A stretch of DNA of 64,000 bases from Dasypus novemcinctus (GCF_030445035.2 NC_080690.1:32142796-32206795); one strand, 5' to 3'. Shown: positions 23,687 through 35,268, numbered from the stretch's first letter. Program-made: numbers and translations. Notes: generated by a model from the sequence alone, not told the origin.

Positions 23687-23929
23687 ACCTAGATAGGGGT
23701 TCTTAACCTTTTTTTTTCTATGGACAGACACCCTTACCAGTCAGATGAAATGAATACTACTATAATTTATTTATTGCATACACTCATGAGTGAAGGAAAT
23801 GCTAGATTTCAGTTGGAGGTCAGAGAAAATAAAGATAATAAGTTGGCGGTTTTTCTTCAATTCAAGCTCATGGATCCCCTGAAATTCTTCCAGGGACCCC
23901 TTTCATGGACCCCTGGTTAAGACCTAGAT
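23687..23929. mobile_element. Short hAT-like DNA transposon remnant
   Basis: A 227-bp element (23695-23921) starts 'aggggttcttaacc' and ends 'catggacccctggttaag', an inverted pair. It also has internal 'catggatccc' and 'cagggacccc' motifs seen in a mammalian non-autonomous DNA element. An 8-bp repeat ACCTAGAT flanks it (23687-23694, 23922-23929), the hAT size. The right inverted end lacks its last seven bases, so the edge there is a deletion or the flanking repeat is partly chance. Confidence 0.65.
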
Positions 23930-23934
23930 ACTTG

Positions 23935-26900
23935 CCAAGCCAATGTGGTCCATGAATATAGACAAATCCAAGATGACAGTAATTTCAACACCCTTCTCTC
24001 AAAAATCAACAGAACAAGTAGACAAGAAATCAGCAAGGATGTAGTAGACTTGAGCAGCTCTACAATCAAGGTGACCTGATAGAACACTCCACCCCACAGC
24101 AGCAGGAAGCACATTCTTCTCAAACGCACACCAACACTTACTAGGAAAGACTCTGTTCTTGGCCATAAAACAAGTCTCAAATAATTCAAAAGGATCGCAT
24201 CAAGAAAGCATGTCCTCTAACCACAAAGAAATTAAATTAGAAATCATGATCTGTGGAAAATCCCAAAATATTTGGAAACTGAATAACACATAATCTAAAT
24301 AACACAAGGGTCAAAAACAAAATCAGAAGGGAAAATAGAAAGTCTTTTGAACTGAATAAAAGTGAAAATTCAACATATCAGAATTTATGTGCTGCCACTA
24401 AAGCAGTTACTAGAAGAAAAATTTATTGCCCTAAATGCCTACTTAGAAAAGAAGAAAGTTCTCTAATCAATAACCTCAGTTTCCATATTAAGAAACTAGA
24501 AAAATAGGAACAAATTAAGCCTAAATTATGCAGAAGAAAGGAAATAATAAAGATCAAAATGAAACCAATGAAATAGAAAACAGAAAGGCAAAGGAGAAAA
24601 ACTAATGAAACAAAAGCTGGTCCTTTGAGAAGATCAATAAAATTAATAAAACTCTAGCCAGAGAAAAGATACAAATTACCAATATCAGGAGTGAGAGAGG
24701 TTACATCAAAGCAGATTCTAAAGATACAAAAGGTTAAAAACAATATTCTGAACACCACTGTGCCAATAAATTCAACATTTTAAATGAAATGGACAAAATC
24801 CTTGAAAACACGTATATCAAAGCTCGTTAAAGGATAACCTATGAAACCATTTCTATGAAAGAATTGATATTGCAGTTAAAAGAACTCCACAAAGAAAACT
24901 CCAGAGATGACTTCACTAGTGCATTCTATCAAATATTTAGGAATGAAACAATACCAAGTCTGTACAAACTATTCCAAAAAAAATTGAAAAGAAAGGAATA
25001 CTTCTCAGTTCATTCTATGAGGTTGTCATTACCCTGATTCCAAAGTCAGAGAAAGACATTACAAGGAAATAAATAATATTCCCCCTGAATACATATGCAA
25101 AAATTCTAAAACATAAAGAACATTTGGTAAGGGTAACAATATAGATAAATAAAAAGTCCTGTGTTATTGTATTTTTAGTTTGAAACTGCTTATTATATAA
25201 CTTACTAGGCAAATGACATTTTAAATTTTAAATGTGTAAAATAACATTTAAAATTTATGTTACTGGGCATACAGCAAATAAAGATGTATAATCATATGCA
25301 GAAGAATGAATTTGGACCATTGCATTGTACCATATACAAAAAAATGGATCAAAGACCTAACTGTAAGAGCTAAAACTATAAAGGTCTTAGAAGAAAGCAT
25401 AGGGAGACTTGGAGTTGTCCTGAATGATATTGCAGGGACAGATGCAGGACATTATATATCCTGCCATAACTCCTGAATGGACTGGGAGAGAGTGTAAACT
25501 ACAACATAAACTATAATCCATGCTGTGTAGCAGTGCTCCAAAATGTACTCATCGAATGCAATGAATGTGCCACCCTGATGAAAGAGGTTGTTGATGTGGG
25601 AGGAGTGGGGGTGTAGGGAATGGGGGTATATGGGAACCTATTACATTTTTTAGTGTAACATTTTGTGTGATCTATGTATCTTTAAAAAAAAAAGATAAGA
25701 TAATTTTTTAAAGTATATTCATTTTTGTAACAGCTGCATTTTAGTCCACTGTATAGAGATACCATAATTTATCTATCCAGATCCCTTATTGATAGATACT
25801 TAGGTTGTTTCCAATGTTGCAATAAATAACCTTAAATAAAAATTTTTTAAATTTTAAAATTTTAAAAAAGAAAGCATAGGGATAAATCTTCAAGGCTTTG
25901 AATTGGCAATGGATTTTTGGATATAACACTAAAAAACAAGCAACAAAAGAAAAAATAGATAAATTGGATTTCACCAAAATTAAAATATTTTGTACATCAA
26001 AGGACATTAGCAAGGAGAGTGAAAAATCAGCCCACAGAATGGGAGAAAATATTTGTTCAAATCATATATCTCATAAGGGCCTAGTATCCAAAATCTACAA
26101 AGAATTTTTACAACTCAACAATAACACACACAAAAAAAAAACAATTTAAAAATGGGCAAAAGATGTGAATAGACATTTCTACAAAGAAGATAAACAAATG
26201 GCCCACAAATACATGAAAAGATGTTCAACATCATTAGTCATTAGCGAAATGCCAATCAAAACCACAATAAGATACCACTTCACACACACTAGGATGGCTA
26301 TAATCAAAAAGAAGGAAAATAACAAGTGCTGGTGAGGATATGGAAAAATTGGAACACTTGTACACTGGAGGTGGGAATGTAAAATGATGCATCCACTTTG
26401 GAAAACAGTCTGGCAGTTCCTCGAAAAGTTAGAGTTGATATGTGACCCAGCAATTTACTCCTAGGTATATACCCAAGAAAAATGAAACCATATATCCATA
26501 CAAAAACTAGTATATGGATGTTTGTAACAGTATTACTCAATAGCCAAAAAATGGAAACAACCTACATGTCCATCAACTAACAAATGGATAAATAAAATGT
26601 GATATAGCCAAACAATGGAATATTATAAAAAAGAATGAACTACTGATACATGCTATAACATGGATGAACCTTGAAAACATTTTGCCAAGTGAAAGAATCC
26701 AGTGAAAAAAGACCACATATTGTATGATTTCATTTATTTGAAATGTACTTTCATCACCCCAAAAAGAAAGTTGATACTCATTGGCAGTCACTCGCAAATC
26801 TACAGAGGCAGAAATTAGATTAGTGTGTGCCTAGGGCTGGGGGTTGAGGAAAAATGGCAAGTGACTGCCAATGAATAATTGCAGCGACAGTTGTGCAATT

Positions 26901-27000
26901 CTGTGAACAAACTAAAAATAATTGAATTGTTCACTTTAAATGGGAGAATTGTGTATATGGCATGTGAATTATATCTCAATAAAATTGTTATTTTAAAAAA
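23935..27000 (+). mobile_element. Old L1M, ORF2 to 3' end, split by repeat X
   Basis: Broken ORF2 reading: endonuclease region 23940-24250, reverse transcriptase region to about 25080. A stretch at 25120-25300 is out of order, so the copy is rearranged. The ORF2 C-terminal region follows at 25300-26700, then an L1M 3'UTR with 'gggctgggggttgagg' and a 'tatctcaataaaattg' end. Many stops and frame changes. Confidence 0.82.
25391..25882 (+). mobile_element. Repeat X, copy with a 3' transduction
   Basis: An insertion of 462 bp (25406-25867) with a perfect 15-bp duplication AAGAAAGCATAGGGA. The first 290 bp is repeat X 3' end closing in an A-run at 25682-25695. It is followed by about 150 bp of unrelated, old-L1-like sequence ('gtccactgtatagagatacc...tgcaataaat') and then a second A/T-rich tail. 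This is the mark of read-through past the first poly(A) site and joint retroposition. Confidence 0.82.
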
Positions 27001-27055
27001 CGAGCCTGGAAGATCTTCTGGTGACCAAAAGCCACAAAGCCCTCAAAAAATTATG

Positions 27056-27393
27056 GGAACAGAAGTGGCTGTGGCTCCATCAGTTGGGCTCCCATGTGCT
27101 GTGTGGGAGGCCCTGGTTTCAGGTCCTGGGGCCTCCTTGTAAAGGCAGGCTCACCTGCAAGTGCTGCAGAGTGCCGACTCTAGCAAGGTGACGCAACAAA
27201 AAAAAGGGAGACAAACAAAAAAACACAGAAGCGCGCACACAGCGAATGGATACAGAGAGCAGACAACAAGGAAGCCATGGGGGGAGGGAATAAAATAAAT
27301 AAATAAATACAGAAAGAAGAATGCACAGCGGATGGCCACAGAGAACAGACAGCAAGCAAAAAGCTGCAAGGGGGGAGGATTAAAAAAAAAAAA
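27056..27393 (+). mobile_element. DAS-related SINE with a doubled tail
   Basis: tRNA-like head 'ctgtggctccatcagttggg', shortened body, then two successive tail units. Each has 'aatgcacagcg(g/a)atgg(c/a)(c/t)acag' wording and a G-rich end ('ggggggaggg', 'aggggggagg'). The second ends in 11 A. The same G-rich tail variant occurs at 48262. Confidence 0.75.
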
Positions 27394-27399
27394 GTCGTA

Positions 27400-28570
27400 A
27401 AGAAGCTGAAGGACAAAATTACATTTAAAAAAAAAATGGGAACATGTGAAAAGTATGCAGGAACCAACCTCTAGGAACTCCCAATAACCAAATCTGGGTC
27501 AATTTTGAACAACAAATAAATAATGATGGTAACAGTTTGTAACCCAAAGAAAAACACAAACATTCATGAGTGCAGAATTATATAAATAAATAATTTAATA
27601 AATAAATAAATGGAAGAATATGGAAGACTTTTCTTATGGCAGAATTCTTATAAATAAATATAATAGTAATGATGGAAATAAAGAATTACCGTTTGACAAA
27701 TGCCACAGTAGTAATTTTGACAGCAAGAATCACCAATAGATGCTAAAATGAGTGGAAAAAAATATGAGAAATAGTATATTTACATAGTCTCAAAGTATAT
27801 CTTCACAAGATACGTTTTAAATACAAAGGGAAAAAGAGTAATTTTACAGTGCGGAAACCTGGCAGACATTACCTTATCCAAGTGATTAAAGTTAACCTCA
27901 CCAATAAAGGGATATATCAAGATCAAGTACCTCTTAGAAGATGCACTGAGAAAGGTAAACATTACTTTGGAGGTATTTTTGCTGAGTTGTATAATTTGAA
28001 TTTAATGAAGAGGAAACATCAATCAAACCAAATTTGCGGAACATCCACCCAATAACTAACCAAGACTCTTTAAAGGTGTCAAGGTCATGAATGACAAAGA
28101 AAGACTGAGGAAATGTTCTACATTAAAGAAAATATGGCAACTAAACTAATATGTGATTTAGGATTAGATCCTGGACCAGAAAAAGAACATTGATGGGATA
28201 ACTGATGAAATTTGAATGAGACCTGTATATTACTTAATAGTATTGCATAAATGTTTTTCTTTTTCAGTTGGAATGTTTAATCCATTTACATTTTTTTTAC
28301 ACTTTTTTTATTAAAGTTAATAGATCACAAGGAATGTTACATTAAAAAACATAAAAAACATAAGGGGTTCCCATACACCCCACTCCCCACCCCCCATAAA
28401 TGTTAATTTACTGGTTGATAATTTTATATTGCATTATATAAATTGTTAACATTTTGTCAAGCTGGGTGAAAGGTATACAGAAATTGTACTATTTTTCAAC
28501 TTTTTTTAAAATCTAGAATCCCCCCCAGCTGGCCTTAGTTTCATTTCTCTTGTTTCCATCACCAATCACA
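27400..28570 (+). mobile_element. Old retroelement 3' end with a reverse repeat X inside
   Basis: 27850-28280 and 28395-28510 read as one old L1-type 3' end: 'gaggaaacatcaatcaaacc', 'gtcaaggtcatgaatgacaaag', 'attagatcctggaccagaaaaagaacat', then 'gttaacattttgtcaagctgggtgaaaggtat'. Between them a minus copy of the repeat X 3' end is inserted (about 28284-28394; complement reads '...gggaaccccttatg...gtaacattccttgtgatctatt'). 27400-27850 is AT-rich and unassigned. Confidence 0.6.
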
Positions 28571-28742
28571 GTGAATATTACTCAATCACATCTCTTTCAT
28601 CCCTAGGTTTGTAGAAAAATTCATAATCGTTTCCTATGTCTGTGTGTCCCCAGTTGCTGAAGATCCTTATACAGGTGATACCTGAACCACAAGCTCATTA
28701 TAGTGCCTGTGATCAATGGACAACTTGTGTGCATGTGCGCTC

Positions 28743-29229
28743 AAAAGTCATTGTCAGGGAAGCAGATGTGGCTCAAGTGATGTGGCTTCCACCTACCATA
28801 TGGGAGTACCCAGGTTTGATTCCTGGGGCCTCCTGGTGAAAAAGAAGAGAAAGAGTGTCTGCGCAGTGAGCCAGTGTCTGCATGGCAATTTGAGTGCACA
28901 CAGGGTGAGCCAGTGCCCACACAGTGAGCCAGTGCCTACGCAAGGGAGTCACGCAGCAAGATGATGACGCAAAAAAAGAGACGAAGGAGAGTTGAGGTGA
29001 AACACAGTAGAAACCAGGAACTGAGGTGGTGCAGCTGACAGGGAACCTCTCTCCACATCAAAGGTCCCCAGGATCAAATCCCAGTGAATCCTAGAGGAGA
29101 AAAAGTGAAAAAGAGAAGACAAAAAGAAATAGAGAAGATCACACAGTGAATGGACACAGACAGCAAAAACAGCAGGGAGGGGAAGGGGGGAAATAAATAA
29201 AGAAATCTTAAAAAAAAAAAAGTCATTGT
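28743..29229 (+). mobile_element. Dimeric DAS-type SINE
   Basis: 28755-29217, with a perfect 12-bp duplication AAAAGTCATTGT (28743-28754, 29218-29229). It has two tRNA-like heads: 'cagatgtggctcaagtgatg' at 28760 and 'gaggtggtgcagctgacagg' at about 29010, with an A-rich linker and one DAS tail. The first unit contains a short repeat 'gtgagccagtg(c/t)c' several times (28868-28940). Confidence 0.85.
28866..28940 (+). repeat. Short tandem motif inside a SINE
   Basis: 'gtgagccagtgtctgc', 'gtgagccagtgcccac', 'gtgagccagtgcctac' are spaced about 20-45 bp apart within the first SINE unit; local expansion of a SINE segment. Confidence 0.7.
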
Positions 29230-29867
29230 TATGTGGGGGCCATACATGAGTTGAAACCAAGATGAGAAAATACTATCCAATAGTTTAATACATTTGAACC
29301 TGGGTTGTCAAGTGGGGGAAAGGTAGAGAACACAAGTGAATCCTTGTTAGAATTTTATGGACAAAATTCAATTCTCTACAATCCCCATAATGTTCAGGTA
29401 GGGGAGGAGGTTAATATAGTTGTCTTTAGAGATCCTATCTCATGCACAACATTTCTAAAAGAACTAAACCTCAAACTAGAGAGGGATGGGTCACTACAGC
29501 AGGCAGATGAGAACTCAACACCACAGGTTAATCAGCTTGAATGTCTCTTCCCAGTATTTTCAGAAGGAGCAAGCCCAGAGAATTTCCTTCCACAGGCCCT
29601 CTTGAGCAGGAAGCCAAGGCAAAAAGACCCCAATATCCTCACTTCCAGAATTCTCTACCACTAATCCCCAGTCTCCTACAGATATTAGAGAGGAGCCTAA
29701 TTGTGTGCCTGCTCTCTCCATTTAATTGTGACAGAACCCAACAGCCCTCCACTTGGGAAACACATGCACAAACACATATACATGTCTTCTCAGTGCTCAC
29801 CTGCTTTTCTGACCCAGCATCTACTCTACCCTGGGGAGGTACTAGTAGTTATTTTGGAATTTGAATC
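29230..29867. other. Unassigned sequence with medium open frames
   Basis: Open frames of 119 and 107 codons overlap here on the plus strand. No domain or family is recognised and the overlap in different frames suggests chance. It forms the left flank of a repeat X insertion. Confidence 0.4.
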
Positions 29868-30474
29868 AAAAGTCAACAATCGAGCAAGACAGTCTCATCC
29901 ATCTGTCCCACAGGATCTAAGCCCTCATCTCAACTAGAGATGGAGTGGGCATCACCACCCCAGAATCCTCAGGATTGGGGAACAAACGATGGACTAGAGT
30001 AGACTTATTGGTATTCTACTATAGACCTATTGTGATTCTAGCAATGGAGGAACTTACATCATCAATGTGGAGGCAGTGGCCACTGGAGGTTCTGAGAGGA
30101 GGGAGAGGGAAAAATAGGTGTAATTTGGGGGCATTTTCAGGACTTGGGAATTGTCCTGAATGACATTACAATGACAGATACAAGCCATTACATATCTTGC
30201 CATAAGTTACAAAATTGCGCAGGAGAGAGTGTAAACTACAGTATAAACTATAATCCACACTTAGTGGCAATGCTCCACAATGTGCTCATCAATTGTAACA
30301 AATATACCACACTAATGAAGGATGTTGACTAATGAAGGATGTTGTTAATGTGGGAAAATGTGGGAAGGCTAGGGAGCAGGGCATAAGGGAATCCCCTATA
30401 TTTTTTATGTAACATTTATTTAATTTAAGTATCTTTTTTAAAAAATTAAAAAGTATATAAAAAAAAAGTCAACA
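29868..30474 (+). mobile_element. Repeat X, 585-bp copy
   Basis: 29879-30463, with an 11-bp duplication AAAAGTCAACA (29868-29878, 30464-30474). It aligns with copy 1 from its middle onward: 'ggatctaagccctcatctcaactagagatggagtggg', 'cttattggtattctactatag', 'acttgggaattgtcctgaatgaca'. 5'-truncated compared with the longest copies. A local doubling of 'actaatgaaggatgttg' is at 30311-30344. Confidence 0.85.
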
Positions 30475-30850
30475 CTCCCTCAATGAATGAATAAACTAAA
30501 TGTGGTCTATCCATACAATGAGATACTATTCAACCATAAAAAGGAATGAGATTCTGACACACGTCACACCATGGATGAACCTTGAAAACATTATGCTGAG
30601 TGAAATAAGCCGGCAAAAAAGGACAAATATTGTATGCTTATATTTATATGAAATAGCTAGAATAAGCTATTTCTTAGACACAGAAATTAGAGATTACCAG
30701 AGCCCGGGAGAAAGGAAATGGGGAGTTTTTGCTTAATGGGTAGAGTTTCTGTTTGGGGTAATGAAAAGTTTTGGTAAGGGATTGTGATAATTAACACGTT
30801 GAGTTGTATACCTGAAAGAAGCTAAGATTAATTTTAGGTTATATATATAT
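30475..30850 (+). mobile_element. L1M 3' end
   Basis: ORF2-end and 3'UTR wording: 'tggtctatccatacaatgagatactattcaaccataaa', 'catggatgaaccttgaaaacattatgctgag', 'ttgggg...taatgaaaagttttgg'. Contiguous in sense; broken. Confidence 0.75.
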
Positions 30851-30870
30851 TACCAGAAAAGATCTAAGGG

Positions 30871-31070
30871 TAGAGTGTGTGGAGCTCAGTGGTTGAGTGT
30901 CTGCTTTGCATATATAAGGTCCTGGGTTCAAACTCCAATAAAGAAAGAAAGAAGAGAAAGAGAAAGAGAGAGAGATAGGGAGGGAGAAAGGGAGGGAAGA
31001 AGGAAGAAACGAAGGAACAAAGGAACAAAGGAACGAAGGAACGAAGGAACGAAGGAAGGGAAAGAAACCA
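30871..31070 (+). mobile_element. SINE monomer with a (GAAA/GGAA)n tail
   Basis: A tRNA-like head (30875-30945, 'ggagctcagtggttgagtgtctgc...ctgggttcaaactcc') runs into about 125 bases of purine-only simple repeat (GAAA, GGGA, then GGAAC/GAAGG units). This is a tail that seeded a microsatellite. Confidence 0.8.
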
Positions 31071-31730
31071 CACTAATGTAATAGGGAAAGGGGAAAGGGA
31101 AATGGGAACTCTAGTTTCTGCGTGAGATTTCTGTAAACATATGGCTTCTATGATTTAAAAAAATTTTTTAAAAGATAGCATAAATATACATATTCAGACC
31201 ACCATCTTTGCCACAAAGATTTACCAGAAGGAGAAATATAACAGAATAATATTTTGAAATATTTTATCTCTATGGTGTGCTTTTCCAAATTCTCTTGGAG
31301 ACAAGCAATTGGTCATATTGTCATTGCTTTAGAAGAAAAACAATGCAATAATAAAAACCAGAGATTTCCTCCTGACTATTTTGTCTAAATTTTAAGCCAC
31401 AGAAAGAAGATTCACAGGTATGGACAAATTAGGGCTGGTTGGCTAGAAGTAGGACAGAAGAGAGAGAAGCTTCTTCCCAGACTATAGTTTCCTCTGGGCT
31501 GGGGAGCAGAGGAAAAGGGAAAAAGGCAGTCATCTGTGAGGCTAGAGTTGAGGAGAAGGCATCGTGCATTTCAGCTGTGCTGCCAAAGAGTTTGCTCGAC
31601 CTGAGAAAGAGCAGGCTTCCTGGCACACCTCTGCATACAGATATGTGGACAGAACTGGCAGAGCTTTGTATCCAAAGCATGTCACAGAAGCAGCCAAGGA
31701 CCACTGGACGGTCAGGAAATATGGACACTC
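31071..31730. other. Unassigned intergenic sequence
   Basis: No gene is seen. Open frames near 31429-31770 overlap on both strands and run into the following SINE. Confidence 0.45.
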
Positions 31731-32127
31731 AAAGATCACCTGGAGGGGCAGATGTGGCTCAAGTGATTGAGCTTCCGCCTACCACACAGGAGGTCCTGGG
31801 TTCAGTTCCCAGTGCCTCCTGGAGAAGGCAAGCTGGTGTGGCAGGCAGGCATGGTGAGCTGATGCAACAAGATTATGCAACAAAAGAGACACAAAGAGGA
31901 AAGATGATGAGAGACAAAACAAACCACGGAGGTGAGATGGCTAACATGATTGAGTACCTCTCTTCTATGTGGGAGGTCCTGGATTTGGTTCCCGATGCCT
32001 CCTAAAGAAAAAGCAAGGAGACCCAGAGAGCACACTGCAAACGGACAGAGAGCAGTGACCACAAACAACAAGGGGTATGGAGATAAATAAATAAAATAAA
32101 TCTTAAAAAAAAAAAAAGATCACCTGG
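31731..32127 (+). mobile_element. Dimeric DAS-type SINE
   Basis: 31744-32114 with a perfect 13-bp duplication AAAGATCACCTGG. Two tRNA-like heads: 31747 ('cagatgtggctcaagtgattgag') and about 31940 ('gatggctaacatgattgag'), linked by 'gatgcaacaagattatgcaac...agacacaaagaggaa', then one tail. Same plan as the copies at 28755, 32529 and 57889. Confidence 0.88.
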
Positions 32128-32528
32128 GAGATTGGATGACCAAGGGTCAAATGTCCCTTCAGCAAATTCCAAAAGTATAGCATGCAACGTGACCCTTGGA
32201 GGTAGGGATTACAATCCACAAACAACCTGTCAAAGGACAGGCTCGAAATAGAAAATAGGTTAGTTATAAAAATAAAGGCATATTTTTCATACTTTTTTTG
32301 TGGGCTGACATTCACACTTTCTACATAAATGCATGGCATGTATGGATATTTAGTCTAAAAGGAACAATTTACACCAGTTTCCTCTGGAGAGAGAGACAAG
32401 ACATGAGGAGAGAGACTTTTCTTCACTTCATTTTACACATTTCCTAAGTTCTTTCAAATTAATATATGCCCAAGCTAGAATTTTCAAATAACAATGTAAC
32501 CAGGAGAGCAGATTGTGTTTATACAAAT
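32128..32528. other. Unassigned AT-rich sequence
   Basis: No gene and no repeat that I can name. Confidence 0.4.
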
Positions 32529-32949
32529 TTATATTTTTTTTAAGATTTACTTACATTTATTTTTTCCCGCCCCCTCATTGTTTTGTGCTCGCTGTCTGCT
32601 CTCTGTGTCTATTTGGTGTGTGCTCTCTGTGTCTACTCGTCTTCTTTTTAGGAGGCATTGGGAACAGAACCCAGGACCTCCCATGTGGCAAGGAAGTGAC
32701 CAATGGCTTAAGCCACTTCTGCTCTCACCTGTTGTGTCTCTCATTGTGTTTCCTCATGTCTCTTCTTCTTCGTTGTGTCTCTTCATTGCATCATCTCCTT
32801 GCGTCACCTTGTTGCATCGACTTGCCGCGCCAGCCCATCATGTCAGCTCACTGTCTTGCTCATCTTCTTTATGAGGCACCAGGAACAGAACCCAGAACCT
32901 CCCAAGTGGTAGGCATGTGCCCAACTGCTTGAGCCACATCTGCTTCCCA
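32529..32949 (-). mobile_element. Dimeric DAS-type SINE, reverse
   Basis: T-rich tail at left, two head complements ('ggcttaagccacttctgct' near 32707 and 'gcttgagccacatctgcttccc' near 32930), with 'gtgtctctcattgtgtttcctcatgtc' linker between. Open frames of 119-139 codons are SINE sequence. Confidence 0.85.
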
Positions 32950-33029
32950 CAAGTATGTATCTTAAAGCTGTTTTCCTTGAGCATAGGTAAGGCAAAGCAG
33001 GGTTTAGAGTGAGTAGGTGGCCTTAAGCG

Positions 33030-33112
33030 GCTTGGCATTTTGTAAAGTTTCTATAAAGTTAAAAATGCATAGTACATTCTAAAAGCCTAAAACTGCTCTA
33101 AAAATAAAGCTT
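33030..33112 (+). mobile_element. L1M 3' terminal scrap
   Basis: 'gcctaaaactgctctaaaaataaagc' is the typical last line of one old L1 3'UTR group. Too short for a family name. Confidence 0.5.
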
Positions 33113-33116
33113 ATTA

Positions 33117-33216
33117 GAGCAGAAGTAGCTCAGTTGGTTGAGTGACTGTTTTCCATATACAAGGCTTCCCACATACAAGGTTCAATCTTTGTTACCTCCT
33201 AAAAATTAAAAAAATA
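33117..33216 (+). mobile_element. Short tRNA-like SINE monomer
   Basis: 'gcagaagtagctcagttggttgagtg' head and 'ttcaatctttgttacctcct' end, with an A-rich tail. The 'ccatatacaaggcttcccacatacaagg' segment is a small internal doubling. Confidence 0.75.
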
Positions 33217-33248
33217 TATAAAGTTTATTATTCAAAGAAAATGTTTTA

Positions 33249-33500
33249 GGGAGTAGATGTGGCTCAAGCAGTTGAGTGCCTGCTTCCCACATGGGAGGTC
33301 CTGGGTTCAGTTCCCAGTGCCTCCTGAGAAAACAAAAACAAACAACAAGCAAAAAAAAAGAAAGGAATAAAAAACCAATTCAGGGACGCTGACGTGGCTC
33401 AGTGGTTTTGCTCAGGCTTCCCACACCCGAGATCCCAGGTTCAATCCCCAGCCCCAAGTGCCTCAGGAAAAAAAAAAAAAATTAAAAATAAATAAACAAA
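33249..33500 (+). mobile_element. Dimeric tRNA-like SINE without DAS body
   Basis: Two heads ('gtagatgtggctcaagcagttgag' and 'cgctgacgtggctcagtgg') joined by an A-rich linker 'caaacaacaagc...aaccaattcaggg'. The linker matches the ones in the reverse copies at 47718 and 58978 ('ctgagttgg...tttgcttgttgtttg' in complement). The A-rich tail is where the next L1 begins. Confidence 0.82.
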
Positions 33501-34059
33501 GGGGGAAGCCAAGATGGTGGCAGAGTAAAGTGCTCCAAGAATCAGCTCATCCTATGGGGCAGGTGGTAATCACCCAGAGCAATCTAAAGCACCTCTTTGG
33601 GGGTCTCAGGAGACCAGAAAAGCATCCTGCAACATCCTTGAAAGTATGAAAGGAGGAGACTGCCCATCTGCAGAGGTTTGTGAGTAGAGCCCTCCAAGCT
33701 GTGGAGGCTGGTGCCTAAACTCCACTGGAGGCATAAGCTGCCTCAGGAGCTATTCCATGGCTGGAGTTGGAAACTCCATTTCCCAAAAAGGGGGAAGGAA
33801 GACATGGTGTGGCACTGACTTCAGCTACTGATTAGTAAATCCAGTGGGCTAAAGTATAATCCTAAGCACAACTAACATTTAAACCCATCCAAGTTAGAAA
33901 GAGGCCAGTAACTGCCATTTTAACTCCACCCCTGGTATGAGCGGAAGCAGGGCTGACTGAAAATCACAGTGATGGCAGAACCATCTTCTTTCCACCAAGA
34001 TCAGACTACAGCCCTAGCCTAGTCTCCAGCCCCATCCCCAGCAGAGAGGAAGCTGGCAG

Positions 34060-34800
34060 GACCTGCACCAGGCTCTCCAGGCAACTTCCGGTGCTTTTGG
34101 CCAACACAGACTGAAGAGTCAGACACCTGGGGCTGCATCCTCGCACCACAATAGGATAGGAGATGAGCTGGGTTTCCTCTCCTGGCAACTATAGGCATTT
34201 TCAGCTCACAGGAACTGGTTTGCTTAGTACCTTCCAGTTCAACTCCATGTCTGACCTCCCATAGGATAGGAGGGGCCTGGTGTTCCCTCAGCCTCTCAGG
34301 ACAACCGCAAGTGCTTTTGGCCTGCACAAACACAACCGTTGGGCACATGTGGCTCCATCTCCACCCCAAATAGGACACAAGAGGGACTGTGTTTGCCCAG
34401 CCTCTCTGGGTAACTGCATGTGTTTTTGGCCCACACAGCCTGGGGTGGGTACCTGGGGATCCACTCCCACCTCCCAATAGGAAAGGAGTGGGCTGGTGTT
34501 TCCACAGCCTTTCTGGGCAATAGCAGGCACTTTCAGTCTGCACATACTAGACTGTTGGGTGCCTGTGGATCCAATCCCATACTCTAATAGGACAGAAGGA
34601 TTCTAAGGTCTCCACAGCCTCTCCAGGCAATGGCACGTACTTTTGACCTACTGGGACTGAAATATTGGGCATCAGTGGTTCTGGTCCCACCCCCTAAAGG
34701 GCAGAAGGGACAGTACTCCTTCAGCTTCTCAGGGCAACTACAGGTGTATTCGCCCCAGACAGATTAGATTATTGAGCACTCCAGAAAATCCATCCCCACC
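34060..34800 (+). repeat. Tandem ~108-bp units in the L1 'B' 5'UTR
   Basis: 'cagcctctc(a/t)ggg..aactgc' recurs at 34289, 34398, 34505, 34615 and 34722 (steps of 109, 107, 110, 107), with two earlier worn units near 34070 and 34178. Each unit has 'gtgcttttggcc(t/c)(g/a)cacag', 'ggtgcctgtgga', 'atccca', 'aataggac'. About seven units. Tandem monomers in an L1 5'UTR usually carry promoter activity; here that is inferred only. Confidence 0.85.
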
Positions 34801-34857
34801 CCCAGCAGAGAGGGGCAGCCAGTGCTATGTCACTTTAAATATTTAAATGGGCAACTG

Positions 34858-35268
34858 GAGGAAAGCAGACTTGGCCCAGTGGTTAGGGCATCCGTCTACC
34901 ACATGGGAGGTCTGTGGTTCAAACTCCGGGCCTCTTTGACCTGTGTGGTGCTGGCCCATGAGCAGTGCTGATGCATGCAAGGAGTGCTGTGCCACGCAGG
35001 GGTGTCCCCCACGTAGGGGAGCCCCATGCACAAGGAGTGCGCCCTATAAGGAGAGTCATCCAGCATGAAAGAAAGTGCAACCTGCCCAAGAATGGCACCA
35101 CACACACGGAGAGCTGACACAACAAGATGATGCACAAAAAGAAACACAGATTCCCATGCTGCTGACAACAACTGAAGCAGACAAAGAAGAACATGCAGCA
35201 AATAGACATAGAGGACAACTGGGACAGGCGAGGGGAGGAAGGCAAGAGAAATTAATTAATTAATTAAT
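34858..35268 (+). mobile_element. DAS SINE in the L1 'B' 5'UTR
   Basis: Head 'agcagacttggcccagtggttagggcatcc', full body, and a (TTAA)n tail. Flanked by imperfect copies of 'aatgggcaact' (34846) and 'aatgggcagct' (35270). It lies inside the L1 'B' leader, so it is younger than L1 'B'. Confidence 0.9.

Noticed and set aside
29305-29864. Overlapping 119- and 107-codon frames as a small gene
   Set aside because: They overlap in different frames, lack any family match, and lie in unassigned sequence beside a retroposon insertion.
34861-34935. tRNA genes at the SINE heads
   Set aside because: Box A/B-like motifs are present, but each is fused to a SINE body and tail and has a worn stem structure. 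They are SINE promoters, not tRNA genes.
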